Of a stretch of DNA of 64,000 bases, positions 19,665-30,312 are shown piece by piece (the first letter of the stretch is position 1; each line of letters begins with the position of its first letter). The notes under the pieces were generated by a model that ran no database searches, was not told the DNA's origin, and saw nothing but the letters and a program-made list of their open reading frames with translations. The position numbers were made by a program, and so were the translations under genes. The DNA is from Akkermansia muciniphila (GTDB taxonomy: Bacteria; Verrucomicrobiota; Verrucomicrobiia; Limisphaerales; F1-80-MAGS106): assembly GCA_945865375.1 (NCBI GenBank), contig CAMBEJ010000005.1, forward strand, positions 16,727-80,726, written 5' to 3'.

Positions 19665-21830
19665 TCAGTAGGGCAAGGGGAACTTCGCGGTCAACTCCCT
19701 GACACGGTGGCGCACATGGTGCGCTGCGTCAACATTTTTGATGTCCATCAACACTTCACTGATCATATCCGCGATCGCGGCCATCTCCTGTTCCTTCATG
19801 CCGCGCGTCGTGACTGCGGGGGTGCCGAGTCGGATGCCGCTCGCCTGAAATGGGGACCGAGTTTCGAACGGGATGGTATTCTTGTTCACAGTGATTCCTG
19901 CCTCATCGAGGGCAAGTTGACACTCTTTGCCGGTCACGCCACGCGCGCCCACGTCGACGAGCATCAGGTGGTTCGCGGTGCCGCCGCTCACAAGCCGGTA
20001 CCCATTTTGCTGGAGTCCTCCCGCCAACGCCAGGGCATTCTTGACGATTTGTTCCTGATAATCCTTGAAAGACGGCAACAGAGCTTCCGCGAGGCAGACC
20101 GCTTTAGCGGCAATGACATGCATCAAGGGACCTCCTTGAATCCCAGGAAAAATCTGCGAATCGATCTCTTTCGCATACTTTGCCTTGCACAGGACAAGCC
20201 CTCCCCTGGGGCCCCTCAGCGTTTTGTGGGTGGTGGTGGTGACGAAATCCGCGTGAGCCACTGGGCTCGGATGGATCCCCGCCGCCACCAAGCCAGCGAT
20301 GTGGGCGATGTCCGCAAGCAAATAGGCCCCAGTTTCACGCGCGATTTCTCCGAGCTTCGAAAAATCGATGACCTGGGAGTAGGCGCTGGCACCCACCGTG
20401 ATCATCCGTGGGCGGTGCTGCCGCGCAAGATCAGCAATGATATCGTAATCAAGTTTTTCGTCGTCCTTGCGAACTCCATAGTGAACGACGTCAAAGAATT
20501 TTCCGGAAAAGTTCGCTTTGTTGCCATGAGTCAAGTGGCCGCCGTGCGTGAGATCCATCGTCAAGATCTTGTCCCCAGGCTTCAGGAAGGCGAAATAAAC
20601 CGCCATGTTAGCGGAACTCCCAGAGTGCGGCTGAACATTTGCGTGCTCCGCTCCGAACAACCGCCGCGCGCGGTCAATGGCCACCTGTTCCACTCCGTCC
20701 ACAAACTCGCAGCCACCATACCATCGTTTGCCCGGATAGCCCTCAGCATATTTGTTCGTGAGAACAGACCCTTGCGCCGCCATCACTGCGGGGCTCGTGA
20801 AATTCTCGCTCGCGATTAACTCCACATTGTCCTGCTGCCGCTGCTTCTCCTTCTGGATCGCCGCCGCAATCTCAGGATCCACCACCTCCAGGAGCAGCGC
20901 TGGGTTCGCAAAACCTTGCTCGAGCTTTGAGACACGTCTTTGATGCCGGTCCTCCAAAGGCACCGCTGCCCCAAATGCATCCACCATCTCCATCGCCTTT
21001 TCCGTAACGGTGAAACGGGCACCCAGGCAAAGGATGTTAGCATGGTTGTGTTCGCGGGCGAGTTTCGCAATTTCAACCTCGAAAGCGACTGCGGCGCGAA
21101 CGCCCAGAACTTTGTTGGCCGCGATGGCCATCCCGGTTCCAGTCCCACACACCAGAACACCCCACGCGGCCGCGCCGTCGGAAACTTTTCTCCCGACAGC
21201 GTGCGCGAACTCGGGGTAGTCGGCAGGATCCTTCGATGACACACCCAGGTCCTCGACGCGGAACCCCTTGGATTCAAGGTGATTCTTAAGGGCGTTCTTA
21301 AGTTCGAAACCGGCGTGGTCTGAGGCAATGGCAATCATGGCTTTATGGCTTACAGTGTTCGGAAACGCGCTCTCGTTCAATTCGATGAACTCCAGCATGG
21401 TTCGCACACCCCGCTCGATGCGGTCACGGCAGTGGACATAAATCGAATAGGAGCTCCCAATCGGGTCAGGAACCTCACGCTCGTAATCCTTCAAATTCCG
21501 CTCGAAATCGCCCAGCAGATAGGTTTTTTCGGCCGCTTCAGGAAACATCATATAGATAGCTTCCACATGGCTTTCGGTCATCCCCAGAATATAGTCCGCC
21601 TGCCGAACGAGGTCTGCGGTGACCATCTGACTGCGCTGGTGGGAGATGTCGATTCCGATCTCTTTCATCGCCCGTGTGGAGTGGGACGTGGCGGGCAGGC
21701 CGTCGATCGCCCCGACTCCTGCCGACATCACACGGTATTTGCCAAGACGCGAAGTGGCTTCGCGGCATAGTCCCTCTGCCATGGGGCTTCTGCATAGATT
21801 GCCTGTGCAAACGAACAACAACGTCTTCAT
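19665..21830 (-). CDS. Fusion protein: LMW protein-tyrosine phosphatase - RpiB - serine hydroxymethyltransferase
   Basis: [43 protein letters not shown]...[30 protein letters not shown]...[14 protein letters not shown], in one open frame. Confidence 0.93.
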   Translation of the reverse strand: MKTLLFVCTGNLCRSPMAEGLCREATSRLGKYRVMSAGVGAIDGLPATSHSTRAMKEIGIDISHQRSQMVTADLVRQADYILGMTESHVEAIYMMFPEAAEKTYLLGDFERNLKDYEREVPDPIGSSYSIYVHCRDRIERGVRTMLEFIELNESAFPNTVSHKAMIAIASDHAGFELKNALKNHLESKGFRVEDLGVSSKDPADYPEFAHAVGRKVSDGAAAWGVLVCGTGTGMAIAANKVLGVRAAVAFEVEIAKLAREHNHANILCLGARFTVTEKAMEMVDAFGAAVPLEDRHQRRVSKLEQGFANPALLLEVVDPEIAAAIQKEKQRQQDNVELIASENFTSPAVMAAQGSVLTNKYAEGYPGKRWYGGCEFVDGVEQVAIDRARRLFGAEHANVQPHSGSSANMAVYFAFLKPGDKILTMDLTHGGHLTHGNKANFSGKFFDVVHYGVRKDDEKLDYDIIADLARQHRPRMITVGASAYSQVIDFSKLGEIARETGAYLLADIAHIAGLVAAGIHPSPVAHADFVTTTTHKTLRGPRGGLVLCKAKYAKEIDSQIFPGIQGGPLMHVIAAKAVCLAEALLPSFKDYQEQIVKNALALAGGLQQNGYRLVSGGTANHLMLVDVGARGVTGKECQLALDEAGITVNKNTIPFETRSPFQASGIRLGTPAVTTRGMKEQEMAAIADMISEVLMDIKNVDAAHHVRHRVRELTAKFPLPY

Positions 21831-22176
21831 GACTCTATAATCAGCATGCCACACCTCTCCCGAGACCACGATGCGAATCAGAGGCGTCAGAGACTTGCCT
21901 CTCCTAGAGGGCACCAGCGGGCGACAAACGCGGGCTCAAATTGCAGTTGCATGCGCAAATCGTCAACCGTGAAAATGCAGCGGCCGGAGCTTCAATGAAC
22001 CCGAATCCGGTAAGGCGGCGGCGCTACGCAGCCTTCAATTTCTAGGTGCGAGCCTCACACGCGGCGAACTAAATGGGCCGATCCACCATGCCGCCGGGAT
22101 CGGGAATAAGGAGTGCTCCGGTCAAGTTTCAGAGCTCATCCAATGAAGTTCACCAACGGCACAATCCCCCACGGGA

Positions 22177-23274
22177 TCAGTCCGGCCGACTGATTTGCCC
22201 CCGTAGAATCGCGATGCCTTGCAGCACATCCAAGGCACGGGCAAGAGTTGGGTCGCGCAGCTCAGGTGCCTTCAGTTTTTCGATGGATGCCGTGCGCTCG
22301 CCACCCGGATCTCCGTCGACTGAATTCGCCTGCTCCTCCCGTTGGCGCTTTACCAGAGTCGCTTCGTTGAGTTTTGGGACGGGTGTCACGGCTGCCTTGG
22401 AGGAGACGCTCTTATGGGGCGCTGCGGGGCCGGGTTCGGAAGCGGGTTTCGAGTAAGGATCCTCCCACAACCTTCGCTCATCGAGTGCGTTGACGGCCAC
22501 CTGAATATCTGGCCGGATCTGGACCCCGGCAACACTGTTGCCCCCGGCTGTCTTGATGTCCCCGGTGAGGAGCCTCAACCGATCTCCGTTGCTGAGAGTA
22601 AATTCCTGATAAACGCCGGCCGAGCCCGCAGTTTCAGACCCCAAGACAACGCTGGCGCGCTCCTGGCGCAAGATGGCCGTCAACGCCTCGGCGGCACCTC
22701 GTGTCTGCCCGTTGACGAGGATCACGAGCGGGATCTCAAAGAAGGGCTTGAGTGCTTTTGGATTCACCGCTGTGAGCGGCTTTCCCCCCAGGGTGAGCAA
22801 GGGCTGTTCGCCAGGGACAAACACGCGGGCCGCGCGCACCGACGCTTCGTAATCCGACCCGTCCGCGTACCGCAGGTCCAGGACCATGCCCTTGAGTTTG
22901 TTCGAGTTGTTCACGCCCGACCACTCGGATTGAATGGTTTCCGGCAGGGATTGGTCCACGCGGGTGATGCGCACGTAGCCAAAGCCCGAATCGAAAACCC
23001 GCCCCGTTGCCGTGGGTCCCTCGTACGCACCAGAAGGAGCCAAACTGGCCGAGTTGGTCTCCCAATGGATGCGGTTGGGGTGTTTCGCAAGGAGTTGTTC
23101 CACCGCAGCCTGGTTGAGCTCTGATTCCGTCGAAAGACGGAGGTTCGAACGGATCAGTTCGTAGACCTCCTTCCACGGCTTCTGAGGGACGGAGATGTCG
23201 GCCCATGAAAAGCCAGGGACGAGCCCCAGGACCACCAAAGCTGTGTTCCGAAAACGGACTGCCAGATGCCTCAT
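22177..23274 (-). CDS. Peptidase S41-like (tail-specific protease-like) protein
   Basis: FGYVRITRVDQSLPETIQ..., LKGMVLDLRYADG, PLVILVNGQTRGAAEALTAILRQ, VLGSETAGSAG. Confidence 0.75.
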   Translation of the reverse strand: MRHLAVRFRNTALVVLGLVPGFSWADISVPQKPWKEVYELIRSNLRLSTESELNQAAVEQLLAKHPNRIHWETNSASLAPSGAYEGPTATGRVFDSGFGYVRITRVDQSLPETIQSEWSGVNNSNKLKGMVLDLRYADGSDYEASVRAARVFVPGEQPLLTLGGKPLTAVNPKALKPFFEIPLVILVNGQTRGAAEALTAILRQERASVVLGSETAGSAGVYQEFTLSNGDRLRLLTGDIKTAGGNSVAGVQIRPDIQVAVNALDERRLWEDPYSKPASEPGPAAPHKSVSSKAAVTPVPKLNEATLVKRQREEQANSVDGDPGGERTASIEKLKAPELRDPTLARALDVLQGIAILRGQISRPD

Positions 23275-23310
23275 AGTTCGAGAGTGTTGAGCCAATACAA
23301 ACCCTTGATA

Positions 23311-24630
23311 TCACTCCTTCGACTGTTTTTCACGGAGAATGTTCAAGCCTTTTGAACCAATATCCCGTCGGTAGTGCATGCCGTCAAACTGGATTCTCTG
23401 GATTGCTGAGTACGCCTGATCTCGAGCCTTCCCCAGATCCGAACCCCAAGCGGTCACACCCAGCACGCGCCCGCCGTGTGTCACCACTCTGCCATCTTCC
23501 GATCTCGTGCCCGCGTGGAACACTTTCACATTGTCCATTTTGCCCACCTCGGTCAAGCCATCGATGGGTTTGCCCTTGGAATAGGCCCCAGGGTAACCCC
23601 CGGATGCTAACACGACGCAAACGGAAACGTGCGGAGCCCAGCTCAGAACGCTATCGCTCAGGGTGCCATCCAGACAGGCCTCGACTAGGTCGACCAAGTC
23701 GTTGTCGAGCCTCGTGAGGTAGACCTGGGTCTCGGGATCGCCAAAACGTGCATTGTACTCGAGCACCTTCGGCCCCTCCTTTGTCAGCATGATTCCGGGA
23801 TACAAAATCCCGCGGTAATCGATCCCCTCGGCAGCACAGCCAGAAACCCACGGTTCCAGGATGGTTCTCTGAATCGAACGAATTTCTTCCTCCGAAACAA
23901 AAGGCGTGGGTGAGTAAGCGCCCATACCCCCAGTGTTGGGGCCCTTATCCCGATCGAACGCCTGCTTATGATCCTGCGACGTCGGGAAAAGCAATGCGGT
24001 CCTGCCGTCGCAAAGAGCGTGCAGAGAGACCTCGACGCCCTCCAAAAACTCCTGAATCACAAGGCGTCGGCCCGCTTCGCCAAAAGCCTTTTTGACCATG
24101 ATCTCCTTGATCGCTCCGACCGCTTCACGCTCATTCGAGCACAGGACCACTCCTTTCCCGAGAGCCAGTCCATCCGCCTTGACAGCACACCGTCCACCCA
24201 TCGAAAGGATGAACGCGACCGCGGAATCGGGGTCCTCGAATGCGCCGGAGCGAGCGGTCGGAATTCCGTGACGGCTCATAAACTCCAGTGAGAAAACTTT
24301 CGACGCCTCAAACTGAGCCGCCTTTTGGTTGGGGCCCCATATTCTGAGCCCCCGGTTTTGAAAAAGGTCGACCACACCGAGCGCCAGTGGGCTGTCAGGG
24401 CCCACCACTGTGAGGTCGACCCTTTCGCGGAGTGCAAATTCGAGGAGTCCGTGGATGTCGTCCGCGCTGGTTGGAACCAACACAACAGGGTTGCCTGAGC
24501 GGGCCACGACTTCGCCGGAGATTCCAGCGTTCCCGGGGGCGCAAAAAATCTCTTCAACGCGGCTCGACTGGGCAAGTTTCCACACCAGCGCGTGCTCTCT
24601 TCCACCTGAACCAATGACGAGTAACTTCAT
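23311..24630 (-). CDS. purD: Phosphoribosylamine-glycine ligase
   Basis: MKLLVIGSGGREHALVWKLAQS, GMGAYSPTPFVSEEE, EYNARFGDPETQ. Confidence 0.96.
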   Translation of the reverse strand: MKLLVIGSGGREHALVWKLAQSSRVEEIFCAPGNAGISGEVVARSGNPVVLVPTSADDIHGLLEFALRERVDLTVVGPDSPLALGVVDLFQNRGLRIWGPNQKAAQFEASKVFSLEFMSRHGIPTARSGAFEDPDSAVAFILSMGGRCAVKADGLALGKGVVLCSNEREAVGAIKEIMVKKAFGEAGRRLVIQEFLEGVEVSLHALCDGRTALLFPTSQDHKQAFDRDKGPNTGGMGAYSPTPFVSEEEIRSIQRTILEPWVSGCAAEGIDYRGILYPGIMLTKEGPKVLEYNARFGDPETQVYLTRLDNDLVDLVEACLDGTLSDSVLSWAPHVSVCVVLASGGYPGAYSKGKPIDGLTEVGKMDNVKVFHAGTRSEDGRVVTHGGRVLGVTAWGSDLGKARDQAYSAIQRIQFDGMHYRRDIGSKGLNILREKQSKE

Positions 24631-24707
24631 GTTGGCGGCTATCCAACCAGGGACGTGGCAAGGTGGAAAGAACGGGAACGGCGGCCCTGCCCTGGAATGG
24701 ATGCCAA

Positions 24708-26165
24708 TTAGACGAGGAGCTCCTTAACCACCCGGGCTTCTTCATCGACGCCGGTGAGCTTGTTGTCGAGACCCTGATATTTGAAAGTGAACTTGTCGTG
24801 TTTGATGCCCATGAGGTGGAGGAGGGTGGCGTGGAAATCGCGGACATGCACCGGGTTTTCGACGATGTTATAACTGAACTCGTCTGTCTGACCGTAGATC
24901 ACTCCCCCTTTGATACCGCCTCCGGCCATCCACATCGTAAAGCAGCGAGGGTGATGGTCGCGCCCATAGTTTTCCTTCGTGAGTCCGCCCTGGCTGTAGA
25001 TGGTGCGGCCAAACTCTCCCCCCCAGATGATGAGGGTGTCTTCAAACATGCCCCGCGCCTTCAAATCCTGGATCAACCCGTGAGTGGGTTGGTCCACATC
25101 CCGGCACTGCGAAGGCATGCGACCCGAAACGTTCGCGTGATGGTCCCAGTTGTTGTGGTATATCTGGACAAAACGCACGCCGCGCTCGGCCAACCGGCGG
25201 GCGAGCAACGCGGTGTAAGCGAAGGTGCCGGGCTTGCGAGCTTCCTCGCCGTACAGTTTGTAGGTGGACTCCGGCTCATTTTTGACTTCGGTGAGTTCCG
25301 GAACGCTTGACTGCATCTTGAAAGCCATCTCGAACTGTTGAATCCGAGTGTGGGTTTCGGGGTCGCCCACGGCTTTGTAATTGATTTCGTTCAACCGTTT
25401 TAGCCCGTCCAACTGCATCCGGCGCAACCCAGGGCTGACTCCGGGAGGATTGTTGATGAAAAGAATGGGATCACCCTGCGAACGGAAGGAAACTCCGGCA
25501 TGTTCTCCGGAGATATAGCCGCTCGACCACAAGCGTCCGCTGATGGCCTGAAGTTGCTCCTTGTTTGTGGGTTCAGCGACCAGAACCACAAAGGTGGGCA
25601 GGTTTTCGTTGAGGGAACCCAGGCCGTAGCTGACCCAGGATCCAATGCACGGACGGCCTTGTGTCTGGTTGCCGGTTTGAATATGGCAGATGGCTGGCTC
25701 ATGGTTGATGGCTTCCGTGTACATGGATCGAACAAACGCCATGTCATCCACACATTTGGCGGTCCAAGGAAGCACTTCGCTGACCCACATGCCGCTCTTG
25801 CCGTGCCTCGCAAACTGGTACTTTGATGGAGCGATAGGGAACCGCTTTTGACCGCTGGTCATGGTCGTGAGGCGCTGCCCCATCCGGATGGATTCGGGAA
25901 GATCCTTATCATACCATTCCCCCATCACCGGTTTGTAGTCGTAGAGATCCATTTGGGACGGCCCCCCCACCATGTGCAGATAAATCACCCGCTTCGCTTT
26001 GGGCGGGAAATGAGGCAGACCCAAGTCCTGCGGCGTGCCTTCCGCCCAAAGTTTCAGGTTGTTCCCTGCCAACGATGTGAGCGCGGCATAACCCAGTGCG
26101 TTCTTGCCCCGGGCAAAAAACTGCCGGCGAGTCTCAAGCTTGGCGTATTCGTTAAAAACATTCAT
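24708..26165 (-). CDS. DUF1501 family protein
   Basis: RVIYLHMVGGPSQMDLYDYKP, WGGEFGRTIYSQGG, GRDHHPRCFTMWMAGGGIKGGVIYGQTDEF. Confidence 0.93.
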   Translation of the reverse strand: MNVFNEYAKLETRRQFFARGKNALGYAALTSLAGNNLKLWAEGTPQDLGLPHFPPKAKRVIYLHMVGGPSQMDLYDYKPVMGEWYDKDLPESIRMGQRLTTMTSGQKRFPIAPSKYQFARHGKSGMWVSEVLPWTAKCVDDMAFVRSMYTEAINHEPAICHIQTGNQTQGRPCIGSWVSYGLGSLNENLPTFVVLVAEPTNKEQLQAISGRLWSSGYISGEHAGVSFRSQGDPILFINNPPGVSPGLRRMQLDGLKRLNEINYKAVGDPETHTRIQQFEMAFKMQSSVPELTEVKNEPESTYKLYGEEARKPGTFAYTALLARRLAERGVRFVQIYHNNWDHHANVSGRMPSQCRDVDQPTHGLIQDLKARGMFEDTLIIWGGEFGRTIYSQGGLTKENYGRDHHPRCFTMWMAGGGIKGGVIYGQTDEFSYNIVENPVHVRDFHATLLHLMGIKHDKFTFKYQGLDNKLTGVDEEARVVKELLV

Positions 26166-26195
26166 GCGTCGATCCTTGCGTTACTGGCACAGTGG

Positions 26196-26247
26196 AAAGT
26201 GGCAGAGGCGTCCCGCCTCTGTTCCGTCGATCTCAGCGGCGCCACTC
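26196..26247. repeat. Degenerate BIME-like element
   Basis: aaagtggcagaggcgtcccgcctctgttcc...; same architecture as 34761-34819 with an eroded right half. Confidence 0.65.
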
Positions 26248-26283
26248 CCTACTTTCCACTCTCCACTTTCCACTTTGTTGAGC

Positions 26284-29200
26284 CTACTTGGTAAGGGCTT
26301 CATCGAGGTTCAAGATTTGATTCGCCATCATGGTCAAGGCGGCGAGTTGTGGCGTTCGAATCGTTGAGCTAGACGGCGACTCACCAATCTTGACGAGCTT
26401 CCCGGCTTCCTCTGGATGGGCCTCATAAAACGCAACAAGCCGCGAGAGCGTACCATTCAGGATCGCAAATTCGTCGGAACGCAGATCGCGGGCCAGAACC
26501 CTCCTGGCCATGAAAGCCACGGCTTTCTTGTTATCACCCCTGCCTTGTGCCAACGCTGTCTCGGCCAATTTTCGGGCGGCCTCGACAAACTGCGGATCAT
26601 TCATCGTCGCCAACGCTTGCAAAGGTGTGTTCGTTCGCTCCCGCCTCACGGTGCACGTCTCCCGGCTGGGCGCGTTAAAAATATCCATCAGCGCCGGGGG
26701 GGCAGCCCGTTTCCAGAAGGTGTAGAGACTCCGCCGATAAAGCGATTCCCCTGAATCCTGCTGATAACGTCGAGTGTTGCTCTCGGGCATTGCCACGGCC
26801 TCCCAAACGCCCTCGGGTTGGTAAGGTCTGACACTGGGTCCGCCGATCCTGGAGACGAGAAGACCGCCGGTGGCCATGGCATAGTCACGAATCACTTCGG
26901 CATCCATGCGGAACCTGGGGCCTCGGCTTAGAAATCTGTTGGCGGGGTCCTTCTCCAGCTTTTCAGGAGTCGTGTTGGCGCTCTGCCGGTAGGCGGCGGA
27001 AGACACCATGAGGGTGAACAGTTTCTTCACATCCCACCCGCTTTCAAGGAATTCGACGGCAAGCCAGTCGAGCAGCGCCTGGTTGGATGGGTGCTCCCCT
27101 GTGGCACCAAAATCTTCGACGGTCTTAACCAAGCCCGTCCCAAACACTTCCTGCCAAAATCGGTTGACCGTCACCCGCGCCGTCAGGGGGTTCTCAGGGG
27201 CTGTGAGCCACTTCGCCAACCCCAGCCTGTTGCGCGGTTCCCCGCTAGGAAGCTTGTGCAGCACCGCCACGACCTCCGCTCCCACCTTGTCCCTCGGCTT
27301 GTCATACTGTCCTCGGAACAACACAGCAGCCACCGGTTCGGAATTCTGCTTCTCCGTTTGCACATGCGTCACTGGATACTTCATGCGGATCCCTTGTTTC
27401 TCTTGGTCCAGCGAAGCCAGGAGCTTTTGCGAGTCCCGAAAAGGTTGGAACCGCGTCGAGAGAAAATAATTCAACAACTGCTGCTTCGCGTCGGGTTTCC
27501 ACTCCTCCAGAGGCCTGCCCAAAAACTCGGTGAGAACGGCGGCATTTGCCAGAGCGGCGACCTCGGAACCACTCAAGAAGCGTGAGTAAATGCGCACATC
27601 CTGCAAAGCCACACCGTCGAAATGAGCCCCGTTGCTGCGCTGCGCGAGCTTAAAGGGGACCCCGGTCCGAATCGTGCCCGTGACTCCAGCGCCGTTCTCG
27701 GTTTCGAGAGCCGCAGCCACACCATCGACGTAGATCTTCAATCCCTCGGCTTTTCCCGAACCATCGTAGGTGGCCATGACGTGCTGCCATTGCCCCTTTT
27801 TCGCGAGGTGTTTGGTTGTTCGAACCTTGATCGCGTTGTCCGGCCATTTGTGGGCAATGTGCGACGCGAATTGACTCTTCTCAATCCAAAGATCCCAGCC
27901 GCGATAGTCGTTCCCTTCATCCATGCGCGAAAGAATGGCGGCGACGCCGCTGTAGTTTTCCGGTACATACACCCAGGAGCCAAATGAGAATGCCTCTTGA
28001 CGATCGTAGTCGCCGACGTCGGCAAAGGCGGCCGTGGCGTCTTTGCCGAATCGTGGAGCAGGCCCGGTTTTGCCATCGTCCTTGATTTTCAACTCGCCCT
28101 TGGGTGCCACCTTCCCCTCAGCGCTCCCGGCACGAAACAGAATTTGGTCCGTTTTCCCGTCGTTGAGGGGCGCGTGAAAAGCCAGCTTCTCACCGCTCAG
28201 TTCACGGTCCAGGTCCTCTTTGCGCAGACCGCCAACCCACTTGGCAAACTCTGGCTCCGCGTCATGCTTGGATTTTTCAACCCCTCGCTTGGCCGCTTCG
28301 ATCTCGCCCGGAAGCGCTTTCCACCGCCTCTGATCCATCGCGTCCGTCACCACGGTGATGCTGGGGTTGGAATCCTTCACGTTGCCGTCAAGGCCGGTCT
28401 GGGTTGTGTTCCGGAAAAAAGCGGCCATCGAGTAAAAATCGCGCGCCGAAACAGGGTCGAACTTATGATCATGACACGCCGCGCAGTTCAACGTCAGCCC
28501 CAGGAAAACCCAACCGGTCGTGGTCACACGGTCGTTGGCGTAATTCACCAGATTTTCTTCCTCGATAGTCCCCCCCTCGTTGGTGGTCATGTTGCACCGG
28601 TGAAACCCCGTGGCCACGATCTGGTCCTGGGTGGGCTCAGGCAGGAGATCCCCAGCTATCTGCTCGATGATGAAGCGATCGAAGGATTCATTTGAGTTAA
28701 AGGCCCGGATCACCCAATCGCGGTAAGGCCACATCTCGCGGTAGTTATCGAAATGCATTCCATGAGTGTCCGCATAGCGAGCAGCATCCAGCCAATAGCG
28801 GGCGCGATGCTCACCCCAACTCTCGGAGTCTGTCAGCTTCTTGACAAATTTTTCGTAATAATTCGCCGAACGATCGGCAACAAAAGCCTCGAGTTCCTCC
28901 GGGTTTGGTGGCAGACCAGTCAAATCAAGCGCCAACCGCCTGCCGAGCATCCGTCGGTCCGCCTCCGGTGCCGGCGACAGCCCTTGCTCCCCAAGTTTTG
29001 ACAACACAAAGGCGTCGATAGAATTGCGAACCCACCGGGGATTTTTAACCTTAGGCAGCGGAGCACGCTCAGGCTTGATGAACGACCAGTGCGACTGCCA
29101 CGCCGCCCCATCGGCGATCCAGAGTTTCAAAGTCTCCCTCTGCTCCGGCGTCAGGCGCTTGTGAGAGTCTGGCGGCGGCATCATCTCGTCTTTATCCGTG

Positions 29201-29493
29201 CTCGTGACTCTTTTCCAGAGCGCGCTCCTGTCTAGAGCTGCGGGCGTGATGACGAGCCCTTCCTCTTTCGTCTTTCCGTAAAGCCCTTCCTTGGTGTCAA
29301 GGCGCAAACTCGCCTTCCTCTTCGCTGAATCAGGCCCGTGGCAGGCGAGGCAGTTATCCAGCAAGATGGGGCGAATGTCCCGGTTGAATTGAATCTTGCC
29401 GGACGCAGCCTGGGTCCGTGCGGACAGAAGACAAACGACAGCGGCCAGACAAATAGCGGCGTGCTGCCTGAACCGATGGCAATTTCCATTCAT
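26284..29493 (-). CDS. PSD1-type protein: cytochrome c-like, DUF1549, LamG-like and DUF1553 domains
   Basis: CLACHGPDSAKRKASLRLD; DAFVLSKLGEQGLSPAPEADRRMLGRRLALDLTGLPP; CAACHDHKFDP; PLTARVTVNRFWQEVFGTGLVKT. Confidence 0.94.
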   Translation of the reverse strand: MNGNCHRFRQHAAICLAAVVCLLSARTQAASGKIQFNRDIRPILLDNCLACHGPDSAKRKASLRLDTKEGLYGKTKEEGLVITPAALDRSALWKRVTSTDKDEMMPPPDSHKRLTPEQRETLKLWIADGAAWQSHWSFIKPERAPLPKVKNPRWVRNSIDAFVLSKLGEQGLSPAPEADRRMLGRRLALDLTGLPPNPEELEAFVADRSANYYEKFVKKLTDSESWGEHRARYWLDAARYADTHGMHFDNYREMWPYRDWVIRAFNSNESFDRFIIEQIAGDLLPEPTQDQIVATGFHRCNMTTNEGGTIEEENLVNYANDRVTTTGWVFLGLTLNCAACHDHKFDPVSARDFYSMAAFFRNTTQTGLDGNVKDSNPSITVVTDAMDQRRWKALPGEIEAAKRGVEKSKHDAEPEFAKWVGGLRKEDLDRELSGEKLAFHAPLNDGKTDQILFRAGSAEGKVAPKGELKIKDDGKTGPAPRFGKDATAAFADVGDYDRQEAFSFGSWVYVPENYSGVAAILSRMDEGNDYRGWDLWIEKSQFASHIAHKWPDNAIKVRTTKHLAKKGQWQHVMATYDGSGKAEGLKIYVDGVAAALETENGAGVTGTIRTGVPFKLAQRSNGAHFDGVALQDVRIYSRFLSGSEVAALANAAVLTEFLGRPLEEWKPDAKQQLLNYFLSTRFQPFRDSQKLLASLDQEKQGIRMKYPVTHVQTEKQNSEPVAAVLFRGQYDKPRDKVGAEVVAVLHKLPSGEPRNRLGLAKWLTAPENPLTARVTVNRFWQEVFGTGLVKTVEDFGATGEHPSNQALLDWLAVEFLESGWDVKKLFTLMVSSAAYRQSANTTPEKLEKDPANRFLSRGPRFRMDAEVIRDYAMATGGLLVSRIGGPSVRPYQPEGVWEAVAMPESNTRRYQQDSGESLYRRSLYTFWKRAAPPALMDIFNAPSRETCTVRRERTNTPLQALATMNDPQFVEAARKLAETALAQGRGDNKKAVAFMARRVLARDLRSDEFAILNGTLSRLVAFYEAHPEEAGKLVKIGESPSSSTIRTPQLAALTMMANQILNLDEALTK

Positions 29494-29800
29494 AATCATT
29501 AACGACGGCTGAACATACATCGGATCCCGGTTCTGGGTAGTCAAAAAGTGAGCCATTTATTGCTGTGGCCACGCATTCGATGAGTTATCCTGTTCAGCTC
29601 TTTTCGTGCCCCTCCCTTCGCTTCTCACAGGCATCGGGACGATGATCGCAGACCCCAGTAAAAGCGGTTGGATCAGACTCAACGGGCTCGTTTTACTGAG
29701 CTCATCCCACCTTCGCCATCAACGCGCACGCGACCGCACTGGGACGACGCAGGAATTCACACCCATTCAGCCGGCGCACACCTAAAAAAAGCAGTTGAGA

Positions 29801-29938
29801 AACCACTAATTATCGCTAATCCTCACTAATACAAAGAGATGCGAAAGAACCAATCCGGGGAACGTTCCACCGCGAGGGTGAGATCCTCTATCAACGTAAC
29901 TGGTTCACCATTAGCGTCGATTAGCGAAATTAGTGGTT
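29801..29938. repeat. Intergenic inverted repeat with about 20-bp arms
   Basis: aaccactaattatcgctaatc (29801-29821) versus gattagcgaaattagtggtt (29919-29938), one indel. Confidence 0.7.
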
Positions 29939-30312
29939 CAACCTCCATTTTTAGGTTCAACTGCATCACCCGAAATTGAAGTCGCAACACCCCCAAGTCG
30001 CGAAAACCAACCCCAGAAACGTCTGGCTCCGAACAGGCTGAGCTGTGCAAAATTCTAAAACATTCTTCTGAAGGGTTCACTCATTCAGCGAGCAATCTGG
30101 CAAACCCTGTCAACTCTTTTTGAGTTCTGTCCGGGTTTTAAGATTTTCTGAGGATTTATTACGACGCCGACAAACTCGAAACTCACCTCTCCCGCCTTGC
30201 TCCCGAGGCCATCGAACGGGATTACGTTATTTCCGCGCTTGAAAAAAACCGGGCTGCTCCTATCGATCTACGAGTACGCTTTCTTCTCGATGACTGGGAA
30301 AACTGTTCGGAT

